Part shown: positions 11,251 through 22,211 of the stretch, in pieces
Layout of the letters: each line of letters begins with the position of its first letter
Position numbering within the stretch: position 1 is the first letter of the stretch
From: Elymus sibiricus
Taxonomy: Eukaryota; Streptophyta; Magnoliopsida; Poales; Poaceae
Assembly: GCA_039707655.1 (NCBI GenBank)
Contig: CM077666.1
Location: forward strand, 392,541,886-392,605,885
Direction of reading: 5' to 3'
DNA: 64,000 nucleotides
Notes under the pieces: model-generated
What the model saw: the letters and a program-made list of their open reading frames with translations, nothing else
What the model was told of the DNA's origin: nothing
The model's database searches: none
Program-made: the position numbers and the translations under genes

Positions 11251-12459
11251 GTTCGCGTCGCACCCCCACACGGATGGTGCGGCACGGTGCTCAAGGGGGA
11301 ACGCGCGATGTCTTGCATTTACACTTACAAGTGGGACCACAGTTGAGCAAAGCGACTATCGGCAAACCCCCACCCCGCCCGCCGCGCGATGGCTGAGTTA
11401 GAGAAATGAGGAGGGAGAAGAGATAGCTGTAGCACGGACTCCAAGAAATATAGTGTCAGATGGGACTCATGGTGGTGGCGTGTGCCGTACTCCTGGACGT
11501 GAATGCTTGTTTTGGCCCATGCCACCCCACTATATCGAGGTGCTGGTTACATAGAGCGAGGCTAGAGTGAGACATTAGTATCTCTCCTAGAGTACGGTAC
11601 CACTAGTACTAGTAGTACTAGTTTTATTAACATATGGCCCAACTCACACTATCGCCAAATTTCCTGGAGTCCATGCTCGGCCCTCCTCTCTCTCCTCAGC
11701 CAGCAAGCAGACGCGCGGAGTGTGCCCAACGTCGGTTTGCTCACATTCGGTCCCACATGTCAGTGAAAACGCAAGACGACGCACAATCGCTGGGTGAGCG
11801 GCGTGCCTGACCCACCGTGTGCGGTGCGACGCGACAGGCTGGAGGTTTAGGAAGATGATCCCGCCATCCATTTTTCATCCAATGGCCCAAGCCAAATTGA
11901 TTGGCCACACAAAATATTCAGGCGACTGTCATCTAGCCACGCCACAAAAAATATTCAGGCGACCAATCATAAATTAAGTAAGTTTATAACATGCATATGC
12001 AAATATGCCATTTATTACATACAACAAGTCAGTAATGCACAACCACAATGAGGATACATTCTAAATACTAAAGTTTTTATCACACAACAAATAACAAGCA
12101 ATGAAATGAACTTCAATTCAACCAATCCTCGGGGTCGGAAACGCTTGCTTTGAACCATAAGTGAACCTCTGGGTATGACCAGCTGTTGTCAACATCGAGA
12201 GCAACGCAAGACCCACCATCCAGGCTGAAGCGGCCTATATTAGGAGTATGGAAATTGTGATAGCCAGCATAGGGAATTATACCAATGTGCGAGGTATAGA
12301 TACAGTTGCTTCTCATAAATGGTAACATTGTGCCAACAGCCGCCGGATTGCCTTTCACCATAATTGGATAGTTTAGTCCAAGGAAAAGCGAGTATTCTCC
12401 AAGACTATCAATATTGAACCAGGGAGAAGGTTCTGGCGCTAGCACACTAGTATCCATTC

Positions 12460-13120
12460 TGTCGTGGTTTTGTCACGGCAGATGCCCGAAGGCTTAGGTT
12501 CGAGGCCAACGCCATGGAAGTGGACTCAAAGGGGTTAAACGGGACAAGGGACACGAGTTTACCCAGGTTCGGCCCCTCACGATGGAGGTAAAAGCCTACG
12601 TCCTGCTTATGCTGTATTAACTGGTGTATCGATTACAAGGGGCGGCTTGCTTGCCCTAGCTCTCGACTGCTTGGTCTCTCTCGCCGTAAGGTTTGTCTGT
12701 CTGTCTTAACCTGTCTAACTTGCCGCCAGGTCTCGCCTTTATATACATAGGCTGAGGTCCGACGGCTTACAAGAGTCCGGGTCGGATTATACAACGTAAC
12801 CGATCCTGGTTCCAACTTCCTAGTCTTACAGAACAAGTCATCTTATGGCGGCTTATACCTTCTGGCCCATGAGTCGCCTCTTGCCTCTTGGGCCTTGGCC
12901 TCAGCCCATCTGGTAAGCCGCCATATGGCCTGGTCTTCATGTCTTGTCTTCCTATTGGCCCACTTGGTAACCTGCCATGTGGTTTGGTCTCCGTCTTCTG
13001 GCCCACCTTATGGGTCTTGACTATGAACCGCCAAGCTGGTTTCCGGGTCTTCAGTGAATCGCCAAGTCCTGGCCGGGTTATACTCCGGCCGGGTTATATC
13101 GCGGGGTTATATCGCTGACA
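12460..13120 (-). repeat. 3' LTR of the gag-only Gypsy element
   Basis: 661 bp, running (minus strand) TGTCAGCGATATAACC to CCACGACA. It is near-identical to 17018-17671. It contains CTTTATATACATAGG (12736-12750), which in minus orientation reads TATGTATATAAAGG and is a good TATA box for the LTR promoter. Confidence 0.9.
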
Positions 13121-14010
13121 TTAGCCCCCAGGTTAGCTTGAATTTATTCATGCTAAGCTCCTGAAATAAGAATATGTTAAGTGACCGGCTCGCCCCATCA
13201 GCCGGCTTTAATAAAGTAATTCCTTTCAAAATCCGGGTTTCATGTGTACGAGCCGTCTTCTCAATCGTCTTGCTTGTCAGTGTCCTTTGAAGTAAAAACT
13301 CTGGGAATACATCACCCATATGCCATTGATACGGCCTCCAATACTCTCGGCGGGTCATCACCGCCGGGTTATGTAATGTTGGTGACGCCGGGTCAAATAA
13401 CCAGACTCCGGCTGACTTTGATAACTCCTTTCAATTTTTTGATATATCCATATTACCTGTAGCTCCCAAGCTCCAAGTTTATCCATGATGACTTGGCGCT
13501 TTGCAATCATATCTTTGACTGTGCAGCCCCCAAGTACCAGGTTGTCTTGCCTGCAGCAGCCTGGGACTTGTAACTGTCTTATACCTTATAAAGCTTCAGC
13601 TGGTGTAGCCCCCAAGAGCCGGTTCTTCAGTACATGATGGGCCGGGTCTTCAATGGGAACTTTATAGTCTGCTTGAACAGCTGAATACTGTAGCCCCCAA
13701 GTTCCGGGTCGCATGCCTGTGGCGACTTGGGACTTTAGAGAATTTGATCTGAGCGGTGTAGCCCCCGAGTGCCGGGTCAGTAATATGTACTGGGCCGGGA
13801 CTTAGAAGGATTGTAAAAAACTGGCTCATCTCCTTGAGATAACAGGGTCTTGTTGATAATGTACTGACTTGAAAACCGGCTTGCATTAGCCCCCAAGTGC
13901 CGTGGTGCATGCTTGCAGTGACACGGGACTTGCGTACTTGACATAAACCGGACTTGAATAATGTAGCCCCAAGCGCCGGGTTGCATGCCTGCGGCGACTC
14001 GGGACTGTAT
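13121..14010 (-). repeat. Array of polypurine-tract-like motifs
   Basis: GTAGCCCCCAAGTGCCGGGT-type words (minus strand: CACTTGGGGGCTA) occur next to the 3' LTR and again near 13525, 13598, 13690, 13758, 13888 and 13964. Weaker ones lie at 14436 and 15003. The first is in the position of the true polypurine tract. The others repeat it at irregular spacing through the untranslated 3' half of the element. Confidence 0.6.
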
Positions 14011-14519
14011 AAGAATATTGTGATTCCTTGACCGTGGTTGTAACCCGGTATTAATAATGAAATCCCTGCTCGTGGTTGCGATGCAACCCGGCAAATATAT
14101 GCTTGAGAAATCCATGAGTGCTGTAGTATACCACAGAGCACCGGTTGAAGAAATCCAAGAACCGGTCAATTAGATGACCCAACAATATAATCAAGAGGGC
14201 GGCTCTTCAAGAATATCCAGCCATGTCAGCTATTTAGAGTCTTTATTATGCTTGCAGAGGTTACGATGTAACCCGGTTTGGTGACCGGCTTGTCTTAGGA
14301 GACGAGACCTGCAAAATATAAACAGTACAGAGCATGCTCTGCATTGCTGTGAGGGCGGCTTGAAGAAGCATAACCCGGAACTGTTAAGTCTTTCATCTTT
14401 GCGAGGGTAGCTGACGAGCCTGATCGAGAGGGTTGAGGCCCCCAAACGACCTTTTATAGTCTGACTTCGGGTCTTACTTCAATGAAACTAGCGTGATAGC
14501 CACTGGTTTGTCCATGCTT

Positions 14520-14970
14520 CGGTAAGCTGGCTCTCACATGACCCATCATGTTTTAACCTGGATAAGTTCATGACTTATCAAGAGTACAGGGGATCGGAGT
14601 AGCATCTTGGCGAACAGGCAGGTTTAACCAAGTTTCAACGAAGGCGGCTTAATAGCCCATGGAGTATCCTCGCTTTCTGTAAGCCGGCTCTCACATGACC
14701 CATCATGTTTTAACCTGGATAAGTTCATGACTTATCAAGAGTACAGGGGATCGGAGTAGCATCTTGGCGAACAGGCAGGTTTAACCAAGTTTCAATGAAG
14801 GCGGCTTAACAGCCCATGGAGGATCCTCGCTTTCTGTAAGCCGGCTCTCACATGACCCATCATGTTTTAACCTGGATAAGTTCATGACTTATCAAGAGTA
14901 CAGGGGGTCGGAGTAACATCTTGGCAAACAGGCAGGATTACTCTGGTCTGGTTATGGCTTAAAAGCCGGT
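14520..14970. repeat. 157 bp tandem repeat, about 2.9 copies
   Basis: CTCTCACATGACCCATCATG starts at 14531, 14688 and 14845, an exact 157 bp period. Copies are nearly identical, including the ATCGGAGTAGCATCTTGGCG block, and the third is incomplete. The array is non-coding and lies in the 3' region of the Gypsy interior. Confidence 0.95.
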
Positions 14971-15301
14971 CAAGAGGGTTGAAAGCTAAACCCGGTGGGT
15001 TGGAAGCCCCCAAATGACTTTTATGATTATTCAATGAACCAGGGTACCCATATATTTGAATGGTACATCATGGCGGCTTGTCCTCTTGGGCGACTTTACA
15101 ATATTCTTGAAAACTCGAATTTGCGAGAGATGAATTCTTTTGAACCGGACGCTGAGCCGGATATCAAGGTCTCAAAGCTTTGTGAGAGACAGACTTCTTT
15201 TGAGCCGGGTTTTAAGCATGGTACTGACCCTGACCGAGTTGTTTCGGGTTAGTCAGATACCCCGACTGGTTATTCTGCTGTTGGCCTCCATCGCCAGACT
15301 G

Positions 15302-16045
15302 TTACTTATGACCCCCATGATCGCTCTGACCTTGGTAACCGGTTCCTGAGCCGCCAGCACCAAAACCGGCCCCTGAGCCGCCTGATGGACCGTTACCGTT
15401 ATCACGATGCTGTTGAAGGCTGTAATCCCGGAACTGTTGCATAATGTAGCAATCCCCCCAGGTATGTCGTGCCGGCTTATTGGGCCGGCTGTGTTCTGGG
15501 CAAGGCTTATTGAGCATCTCTTCCAGTTTGATAGGAGCTTTACCCTTAGCACGGGTGTTCCTGGTGTTGGTGCTTGCCACCAGTTCTGACTCGCCGTCCG
15601 GGTGCTTCCGTTTGACCGGGTTGTTTCCAGCCATGCTTTGCTGTTGACCCTTTGCATTGTTGCCTTTCTTCCCCTGACCTGATTTCTCATCATCAGAGCT
15701 TGTGTCTTTTGTGTTGTCGGAGTCTGCATATTTGGTGAGAGCTACCATGAGCTCCCCCATGTCTTGACATGACCGTTTGAGCCGGCCAAGCTTCTGCTTC
15801 AAAGGCGTGAAGTGACAATTCTTTTCTAGAATCAAAACCGCCTGAGACGCCGTAATCTGCTCAGAAGAATGGATGATTTCGGAGACCCGCCGGACCCAGT
15901 GATGAGCCGACTCGTCTGTACGTTGTACACAATGGTCTAAATCGACAATCGTCATGGGCTGCTCGCACGTTCCTTGGAAATTATTGATGAATTTTGTCCT
16001 TAACTCGGCCCAGGAAGTAATGATGTTGGGTCTAGCTGCTGACAT
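15302..16045 (-). pseudogene. Gypsy gag, C-terminal portion
   Basis: The frame contains a Retrotrans_gag-like core (SWAELRTKFINNFQGT, then ESAHHWVRRVSEIIHSS) followed by a basic Lys/Ser-rich linker and a Gly-rich tail. This is the nucleocapsid precursor that packages element RNA. No zinc knuckle is visible and no pol follows. The frame is separated from the upstream gag part by a stop at 16198-16200 and a shift, so the protein is broken. Confidence 0.75.
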
Positions 16046-16197
16046 TGAGCCGCCGCCCGGCTTCCAGGTATTTCCGCTGTCCGGGTTACGGTCAAAGGTA
16101 CGTTCCGTCCCGTTCCTGGCGTGTTAAAAAGATTCCGAGCTTCATATTGCTCTGGCAAGCGGGATTGATGTCTCATGCGATAAACCGCCGCTGCTGA

Positions 16198-17017
16198 CTA
16201 CTGCTCTAACTCAAAACGAAAAGCGTCCGCCTTAAGGCATTCTTCCTCCGCATCCATCTGAGCCTTCAGCTCATTGATCTCCTGTTGGACTCCGGCCATC
16301 TGATTCTTCAACTTTGCAGTTTCCGCGTTACGGGCCGCTTGGTTTTCAACAGTGACCTCAGTCTCCATTAGGGTTGTAAACTCGTTCATCAGATCCAGAA
16401 GAACCTGAGCCGGCGACCTGCCAGCCCCAGACCCGGTCGCACCGGCGGCTGTACCACTCGGAGCCGCCGCGAAACCCGTCATAAAGACGGCAGCGCGGTT
16501 TGGCAGCTCATCCTCCTCCGGCTCATGAAACTCTGACTCGGGGTAAGGCTCGTCGTAGCCCCCAAGTCCACCATTATGAAGCTGATAGATCGATTCCGTC
16601 TCTCTACTCGAGGATCCTTCCTCTAAGTAGACAAGAGTTTCCTCCTGTGACATAGAACCTTCAAGCTCCATGCCATGAGTAAAGCCAACGAAGACGTGCT
16701 TCTTGCCCGGGTCAACACGGGCAGGTTGCACGCTCCGGGCGAGTTGCTTGCGCCGAGCCGGCTCGACGATGTCGGTGCAGATGTCCGGCCCGGGTTCAGA
16801 TCCGCCAGTCTTGCCGATGAAGACATTGATTCCACCGAAGGGGACCAGGAAATCATGCTCGATTGTGTCAGCCTCAGGACCCCAGCCGGCATCGTCGAGG
16901 TAGAGTCTCCCATGGCGACTCTTGGTCATCTCACCATTGACGTCCCCCTCGCTCCCAGAGAGAGAACCCTTTGAGAACTCAACACCACCGAGCGCTAGCC
17001 CCACGGTGGGCGCCAAC
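16198..17017 (-). pseudogene. Gypsy gag-type ORF, N-terminal portion
   Basis: An open frame reads in from the 5' LTR and ends at 16198. It holds an acidic Glu-rich middle and a helical C-terminal segment with heptad-like spacing (ELKAQMDAEEECLKADAF), a likely coiled coil. The part beyond 17017 is LTR sequence and probably not translated as such. It sits between the primer-binding site and the gag core, the usual place for an N-terminal gag extension. Confidence 0.5.
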
Positions 17018-17671
17018 TGTCGTGGTTTTGTCACGGCAGATGCCCGAAGGCTTAGGTTCGAGGCCAACGCCATGGAAGTGGACTCAAAGGGGTTAAACGG
17101 GACAAGGGACACGAGTTTACCCAGGTTCGGCCCCTCACGGTGGAGGTAAAAGCCTACGTCCTGCTTATGTTGTATTAACTGGTGTATCGATTACAAGGGG
17201 CGGCTTGCTTGCCCTAGCTCTCGACTGCTTGGTCTCTCTCGCCGTAAGGTTTGTCTGTCTGTCTTAACCTGTCTAACTTGCCGCCAGGTCTCGCCTTTAT
17301 ATACATAGGCTGAGGTCCGACGGCTTACAAGAGTCCGGGTCGGATTATACAACGTAACCGATCCTGGTTCCAACTTCCTAGTCTTACAGAACAAGTCATC
17401 TTATGGCGGCTTATACCTTCTGGCCCATGAGTCGCCTCCTGCCTCTTGGGCCTTGGCCTCAGCCCATCTGGTAAGCCGCCATATGGCCTGGTCTTCATGT
17501 CTTGTCTTCCTCTTGGCCCACTTGGTAACCCGCCATGTGGTTTGGTCTCTGTCTTCTGGCCCACCTTATGGGTCTTGACTGTGAACCGCCAAGCTGGTTT
17601 CCGGGTCTTCAGTGAATCGCCAAGTCCTGGCCGGGTTATACTCCGGCCGGGTTATATCGCGGGGTTATATC
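17018..17671 (-). repeat. 5' LTR of the gag-only Gypsy element, outer end trimmed
   Basis: 654 bp, matching 12460-13120 but ending at GGGGTTATATC. The other LTR continues with GCTGACA, so seven terminal bases are gone. The LTRs differ at only a handful of positions I could spot, suggesting a fairly recent insertion. Confidence 0.9.
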
Positions 17672-19294
17672 CTCCAACGGATGTTGGAACGGGTCCGGAG
17701 ACGACTGCGACCATGTTAGACAACACCTACTTCCTCTGTAACATCACCTGTGCCCTGTATACAGACAAGAAGAGGTGATCCATCGGAATAAGTAGCTAGG
17801 CGCCACTGAGTAGGTAGGTACTATGCGTCTTCATGCTCGTGATCATCACCATCGTCATCTCCCCCTTGGTTATAAAAGTTTCCAAGTATCGGTGGGGGGA
17901 TGTTGACAGGACCTTGGAAACACAAGAAGGTTATTAGTACGGGACCTCACAAAAAAAGGTTAATTAGTACGGGGATAACTGGCATGCATGATGAATGAAA
18001 CAATTATAATTATGGTGGAAGACAAACAACGTACCGAAACAATCAGGATCCCATGCAAAAACAGTGCCAAAAGTGGTGGAAGTAAACACAAGACGATCGT
18101 ATTGAATTGCATCACAGTACACATGCGTGCCCAGAAACTGGTTTTCAAGCAATATCCATTGAGGCACAGAAGTAAGGACGGCAACAAGCTTGTCGAAGAT
18201 AGCGACAACATAATAGTTCTCATAACTCCAAGAGCGATTGGGAACTCAACAAACTGCTATCTTCTGTAGACGACAGTCACGATGATTGTATTTGAACATA
18301 CGTAGAGTATCGGTATGCTCAACCATAGGGCAGTCTGAGATTTTTGGAAGTGGAATCCGGTGACGAGTGTACACATTCACAAACTCCCACTCGCAGTTGT
18401 CCCCAATATAAACAACCCAATCTCCATTTGCGCCTGCCTAGGCCTTACACTGAAGCGATGGCATCTTAACATCACACGGATCATTATTTTCAAGTGGCAT
18501 CAACTTGCACAAGGCGTGCCTTCCGTCGTCCCCACGCCAGCGAGCAGGGTCATAGCGAAGAAGATAGGGGAGATCAAACCGTTGTTGAACCCTTGGGTTG
18601 TTTGTAATGATCTTATTTGTTGAGTCAAGAATGTTCTTGAATGAACCTGCCATGCTAGCCGCGGTGATGACGTCGCACCGATCAATGATTTCCTCCACCG
18701 CGTCATCTGTCAGATTGGGGCAATAATAACGGGGTTGGGTCCTGCTACTTCCCTCCATCGAGAAGACGAACAATAGCAAAAGGAAGAGTCAGGGAAAATG
18801 GAGGGAGGAAGAGCGTGCGATAGCAGTTACAACTCCCAAATCGAGAGGGAAAGGGGAAGAGGCGGTGGATGGTTGCCATGGTACAGGAAGAGGCGAGTGG
18901 GGAGCGGACGGTTGCCACGGTACAGGAAAAGGCGACCCGGCCTACACGTCCGTTCGGAAATTACACAAAAGGACTCGTCATCTTCTCACTGACATGTTGG
19001 AACGGGACCCTCTCCAGATCTAAAAAAAAGATGGCGTTGGCCCAACGATAGCGTTTTTAATCGTTATTTCAAATTTTTTGAGGGAAAATCATTATATTTG
19101 TATCTATCGGTCGCGCCAAGGAGCAGAACCAAATCTTACAACTTACAAGTTCAAAAGGACCCCCACACGGTTCGCGTCGTACCCCCTCACGGTTGATCTG
19201 GTACGCCGCTCAAGGGGGAACGCTTGCTGTCTTGCATTTTGACTAACAAGTGGGTCCGCAGTTCAGCAAACCGACTATTGGCAAACCAACTTAT

Positions 19295-19483
19295 CCATGC
19301 TCCCATGATACCGGCTTCTGAGTGCCCTTGGATCCGAGATCGAACGCTCGCATGCCGAGATTCTAGACCTGTGCGTAAATATCAGATCCTAGTGGGCTTT
19401 TTTACAAACTTGCAAGAGCTCAACATGCAACCGTTCGATCTCAAATCGAAGGGCTTTCAAAAAGTCGTATCATGGGAGCATGG
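19295..19483. mobile_element. 189 bp MITE with perfect 17 bp inverted termini
   Basis: CCATGCTCCCATGATAC at 19295-19311 is the exact reverse complement of 19467-19483. The insertion is absent at the corresponding place in copy A (after CTATCGGCAAAC near 11360). I could not define a target duplication, so the superfamily is open. Confidence 0.65.
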
Positions 19484-20106
19484 GCAGCTTCGTATCACCT
19501 GAAACTCCCCCCAGGCCGCCGCGCGATTGTTGAGTTAGAGAAACGAGGAGAGAGAGAGGTGTAGCACGGAATCCAAGAAATTTGGTGTCAGATGGGACTC
19601 TTGGTGGTTGCGTGTGCCGTACTCCTAGACGTGAATGCTTGTTTTGGCCCATCCCACCCCACTATATCGAGGTGCTGGTTACGTAGAGCGAACACATTAT
19701 CTCTCCAACTTGCAAAAAGAAAAACACATTATTTCTTCAGGAGTTCGGTACCACTAGTACTAGGTGGCCCACCTCACACTGTCGGCAAATTTCCTGGACT
19801 CCGTGCTTGGCTCTCCTTTCCCTCTCTTATCAGCCAGCAGGCAGATGCGCGGAGTGTGCCCATCGTCAGTTTGCTGACATTCGGTCCCACATACTATCAG
19901 TGAAAAGTATTTTACCGCGTCGCAGCACACACTCTGAGAAGTGACTCGAAATCGATTCATAAATTAAGTAAGTTTATCTCATGCATATGCAAATATACCG
20001 TTCACACTACATACAACAAGTCTACAACGCACAACGACAACGAGGATATACATTGTAAATACTAAAGTTTTTCTCACACAACACGTACAAGAAATGAAAA
20101 CGACCT

Positions 20107-21568
20107 TCACGTCAACCAATCCTCGGCGTTGGTAACGCTTGCTTTGAACCAGATGCGAGTTTCTGACTAGGGCCCGGTGGTATTGTCAATCTTGAGACCA
20201 ATGCAAGACTCACCATCTGGGCTGAAGTGGCCAATATCAGGAGCAATACTTGCATTGGAGTAGTGAGCAGCAACAGCAATGTCAGTGGTATAGATAGAGT
20301 TGCTTCTCATAAATGGCAAGGTTGTGCCAACGGGTGCTGGATCGCCTTTCACCATCATTGGATAGTTATTCCAAGGAAAAGCGAGTGTTCTCCCAGACTG
20401 TTGATATTTAACCAGGGAGAAGCTCGTGGCGCCAGCACACTAGTATCCATCCCGAATAGCCTACAACGGAAGTTGACATAGGTCCGCAGAGTACGACCAT
20501 GTGAGACAATACTACAACCTGCTTCCTCTGTAACACTAGCAATGCCCTGTATACAGACAAGAAGAGGTGATCCATCGAAATAAGTAGCTAGGTACCATCT
20601 AGTAGGTAGGTATTGCTCGTCTTCATGCTTGTGATCATCACCATCGTCATCATCATCATCACCATCGTCATCATCACCATCGTCATCTCCCCCTTGGTTA
20701 TAAAAGTTTCCAAGTATCGGTGGCAGAATGTTGACAGGACCTTGAAATTTTTGAAGGTTAATTAGTAAAGGGATAACTCACATGCATGGTGAATGAAACA
20801 ATTCTAATTAAGGTGGAAGACAAACGTACCAAAGCAAAAACAATCCCATGCAAAAACAGTGCCACAAGTGGTGACAACAAACACAAGACGCTCGTATTGA
20901 ATTGCATCACAGTACTCCCTCATGTACATAAACTATTTTTTAAGCAATGTCCATCCAATCCCTCCAGGAGTAAAGACGGCAACAAGCTTGTCGAAGACAG
21001 CGACAACACAATAGTTCCGATAACTCCAAGAGCGTGTGGGAACTTGACAAATTGCTATCTTCTATAGACGACAGTCACGATGATCGTATTTGAACGTACA
21101 TAGAGTATCGGTGTGCTCAACCTCAGGGCAGTCTGAGATTTTTGGAATTGGAATCCGGTGATGAGTGTACACATTCACAAGCTCCCACTCGCAGTTGTCC
21201 CCAATATAAACAACCCAATCTCCATTTGCGCCTGCCCAATCCTTACGCTGAAGTGATGGCATCTTAACATCACACGGATCATTATCAAGTGGCATCAACT
21301 TGCACAAGGCGAGCCTTCCGTCATCCCCGGACCAGAGAAAAGGGTCATAGTGAAGAAGATAGGGGAGATCAAACCGCTCTTGAACCCTTCGGTTGTTTGT
21401 AATGATCTTATTTGTTGAGTCGAGAATGTTCTTGAACGAACCTGCCATGCTAGCCGCGGTGATGATGTCGCACCGATCAATGATTTCCTCCACCACGTCA
21501 TCTGTCAGATTGGGGCAAGAATAACGGGGTCGGGTCCTGCTACTTCCCTCCATCGAGAAGACGAACAA
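20107..21568 (-). pseudogene. F-box-like/DUF295 gene, copy B
   Basis: Paralogue of the 12113-18758 relic without the LTR insertion. The first 168 codons (21568-21062) are open: F-box-like helix NLTDDVVEEIIDRCDIITAA, then GDWVVYIGDN, ending CRL at a TAG. The sense then continues in frame (KIAICQV) with further stops. Downstream a segment begins with an Asp-rich tract (about 20637-20695) and reads YLATYFDGSPLLVCIQGIAS, then SLGEHSLFLG. There a lost base shifts the frame relative to copy A, and a TAG near 20168 follows before the common end EDWLT at 20107. At least two nonsense codons and one frameshift make it a pseudogene. In copy A the first stop lies at a different place, so decay was largely independent. 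Confidence 0.75.
20637..20695. repeat. ATC/GAT trinucleotide microsatellite
   Basis: CATCACCATCGTCATCATC-type repeats. On the minus strand they encode an Asp/Gly run in the DUF295 relic. Copy A has only a short version (around 17849-17866), so the tract changed length after the duplication. Confidence 0.85.
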
Positions 21569-21912
21569 TGGCAGAAGGAAGAGTCAAGGCAAATGGAGGG
21601 AGGAAGAGCGTGCGACAGCAGTTCCAACTCCCAGATCGAGAGGGAAAGGGGAAGAGGCGGTGGACGGTTGCCACGGTACAGGAAGAGGCAAGCGGGGAGC
21701 GGACGGTATAGGAAGAGGCGACCCGGGTGTACATTGATGTCCGTTCGTAAATTATACAAAAGGACTCGCCGTCTTCTCACTGACACGTTGGAACGGGACA
21801 ACACGTCAACGAAACATGGTTTCTCATTTCTCGTGCAAAATGCAATCGGGCTGCGTTATTTCTCGACTTAATTTTTTTTAATGGCGTGCCGTTCAATTTT
21901 GAAGCATTACTA

Positions 21913-22086
21913 CTACACGTCGTCCCGATTTATTAGGCCGGAAGTGACATGCACGCTATCCATTGGGTGCATGCAGGAGAGAGAAAAAGTGCATGCATGG
22001 TAGAGAGATTGAAGACCTTAATTTGCCCCATTTATTGGTCCTGTTGCTCTACCTCGCGGGACTTAGAAAACCTTGACGGAGGTACT
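21913..22086. mobile_element. Possible Stowaway-type remnant
   Basis: CGTCCCGATTTATTAGGCCGG at the left and CTTGACGGAGGTA at the right resemble worn Stowaway ends. The interior carries a GTGCATGCA inverted pair. It lies in the part of copy B missing from copy A. Confidence 0.3.
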
Positions 22087-22211
22087 CCACCAAGTATAAT
22101 ATACTAGTACGTAGTATATAGGCTGGAGCTTCAGCGCTTGCTTGCTAGGGCTGCCCACTTGCTTCTCACACTATCACCCTCTCCAGATCAAAAAAAGATG
22201 GCGGTGGCCAC

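Larger units (their letters stand above)
12460..17671 (-). mobile_element. Non-autonomous Gypsy LTR retrotransposon (gag only)
   Basis: Direct LTRs at 12460-13120 and 17018-17671 bound an interior with gag-like coding on the minus strand and no protease, RT, RNase H or integrase. In minus orientation the 5' LTR is on the right. Next to it lies a TTGGCGCCCACCGTGGGGC primer-binding-type site (about 16999-17017). A purine tract (ACCTGGGGGCTAA) adjoins the 3' LTR at 13121-13133. The insertion splits copy A of the DUF295 pseudogene. The 5' LTR lacks the seven outermost bases (GCTGACA) and no target duplication is found, so its outer edge was trimmed. A family name cannot be given safely. Confidence 0.85.
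12113..18758 (-). pseudogene. F-box-like/DUF295 gene, copy A, split by an LTR element
   Basis: The N-terminal part (18758 down to ~17960) begins MEGSSRT, with an F-box-like helix (NLTDDAVEEIIDRCDVITAA), then propeller-type sequence (GDWVVYIGDN, DAIQYDRLVFTSTTFGTVF). The C-terminal DUF295-like part (12457-12113) has SLGEYSLFLGLNYP and ends DPEDWLN. DUF295 F-box proteins (KIB-like) are plant SCF adaptors. Damage includes a TAG after SLQCKA near 18438 where copy B reads tryptophan, another stop near 18245, and the 5.2 kb Gypsy insertion at 12460-17671. The exon junction after the propeller segment is not resolved. The C-terminal 345 bp is still open. Confidence 0.75.
10915..19046. repeat. Tandem segmental duplication, copy A
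   Basis: Sequence from GCTAGCGTTTTTAATCG (10915) to GATGGCGTTGGCCC (19042) corresponds in the same order to 19047-22211. Matching landmarks are the AGCAGAAC(T/C)AAAT block (10988/19122), TGAATGCTTGTTTTGGCCCA (11500/19630), the DUF295 C terminus (12113/20107) and the F-box-like N terminus (18758/21553). Copy A is longer because it contains a Tourist-like MITE (~11001-11250) and a 5.2 kb Gypsy element (12460-17671). It lacks about 380 bp present in copy B just before the junction. Confidence 0.85.
19047..22211. repeat. Tandem segmental duplication, copy B
   Basis: Second copy of the unit described at 10915-19046, joined head to tail at about 19046. It carries a private 189 bp inverted-repeat insertion (19295-19483), a longer GAT microsatellite, and about 380 bp (21800-22180) absent from copy A. 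Copy B ends at CCCTCTCCAGATCAAAAAAAG, the counterpart of 19005-19030. Confidence 0.85.
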
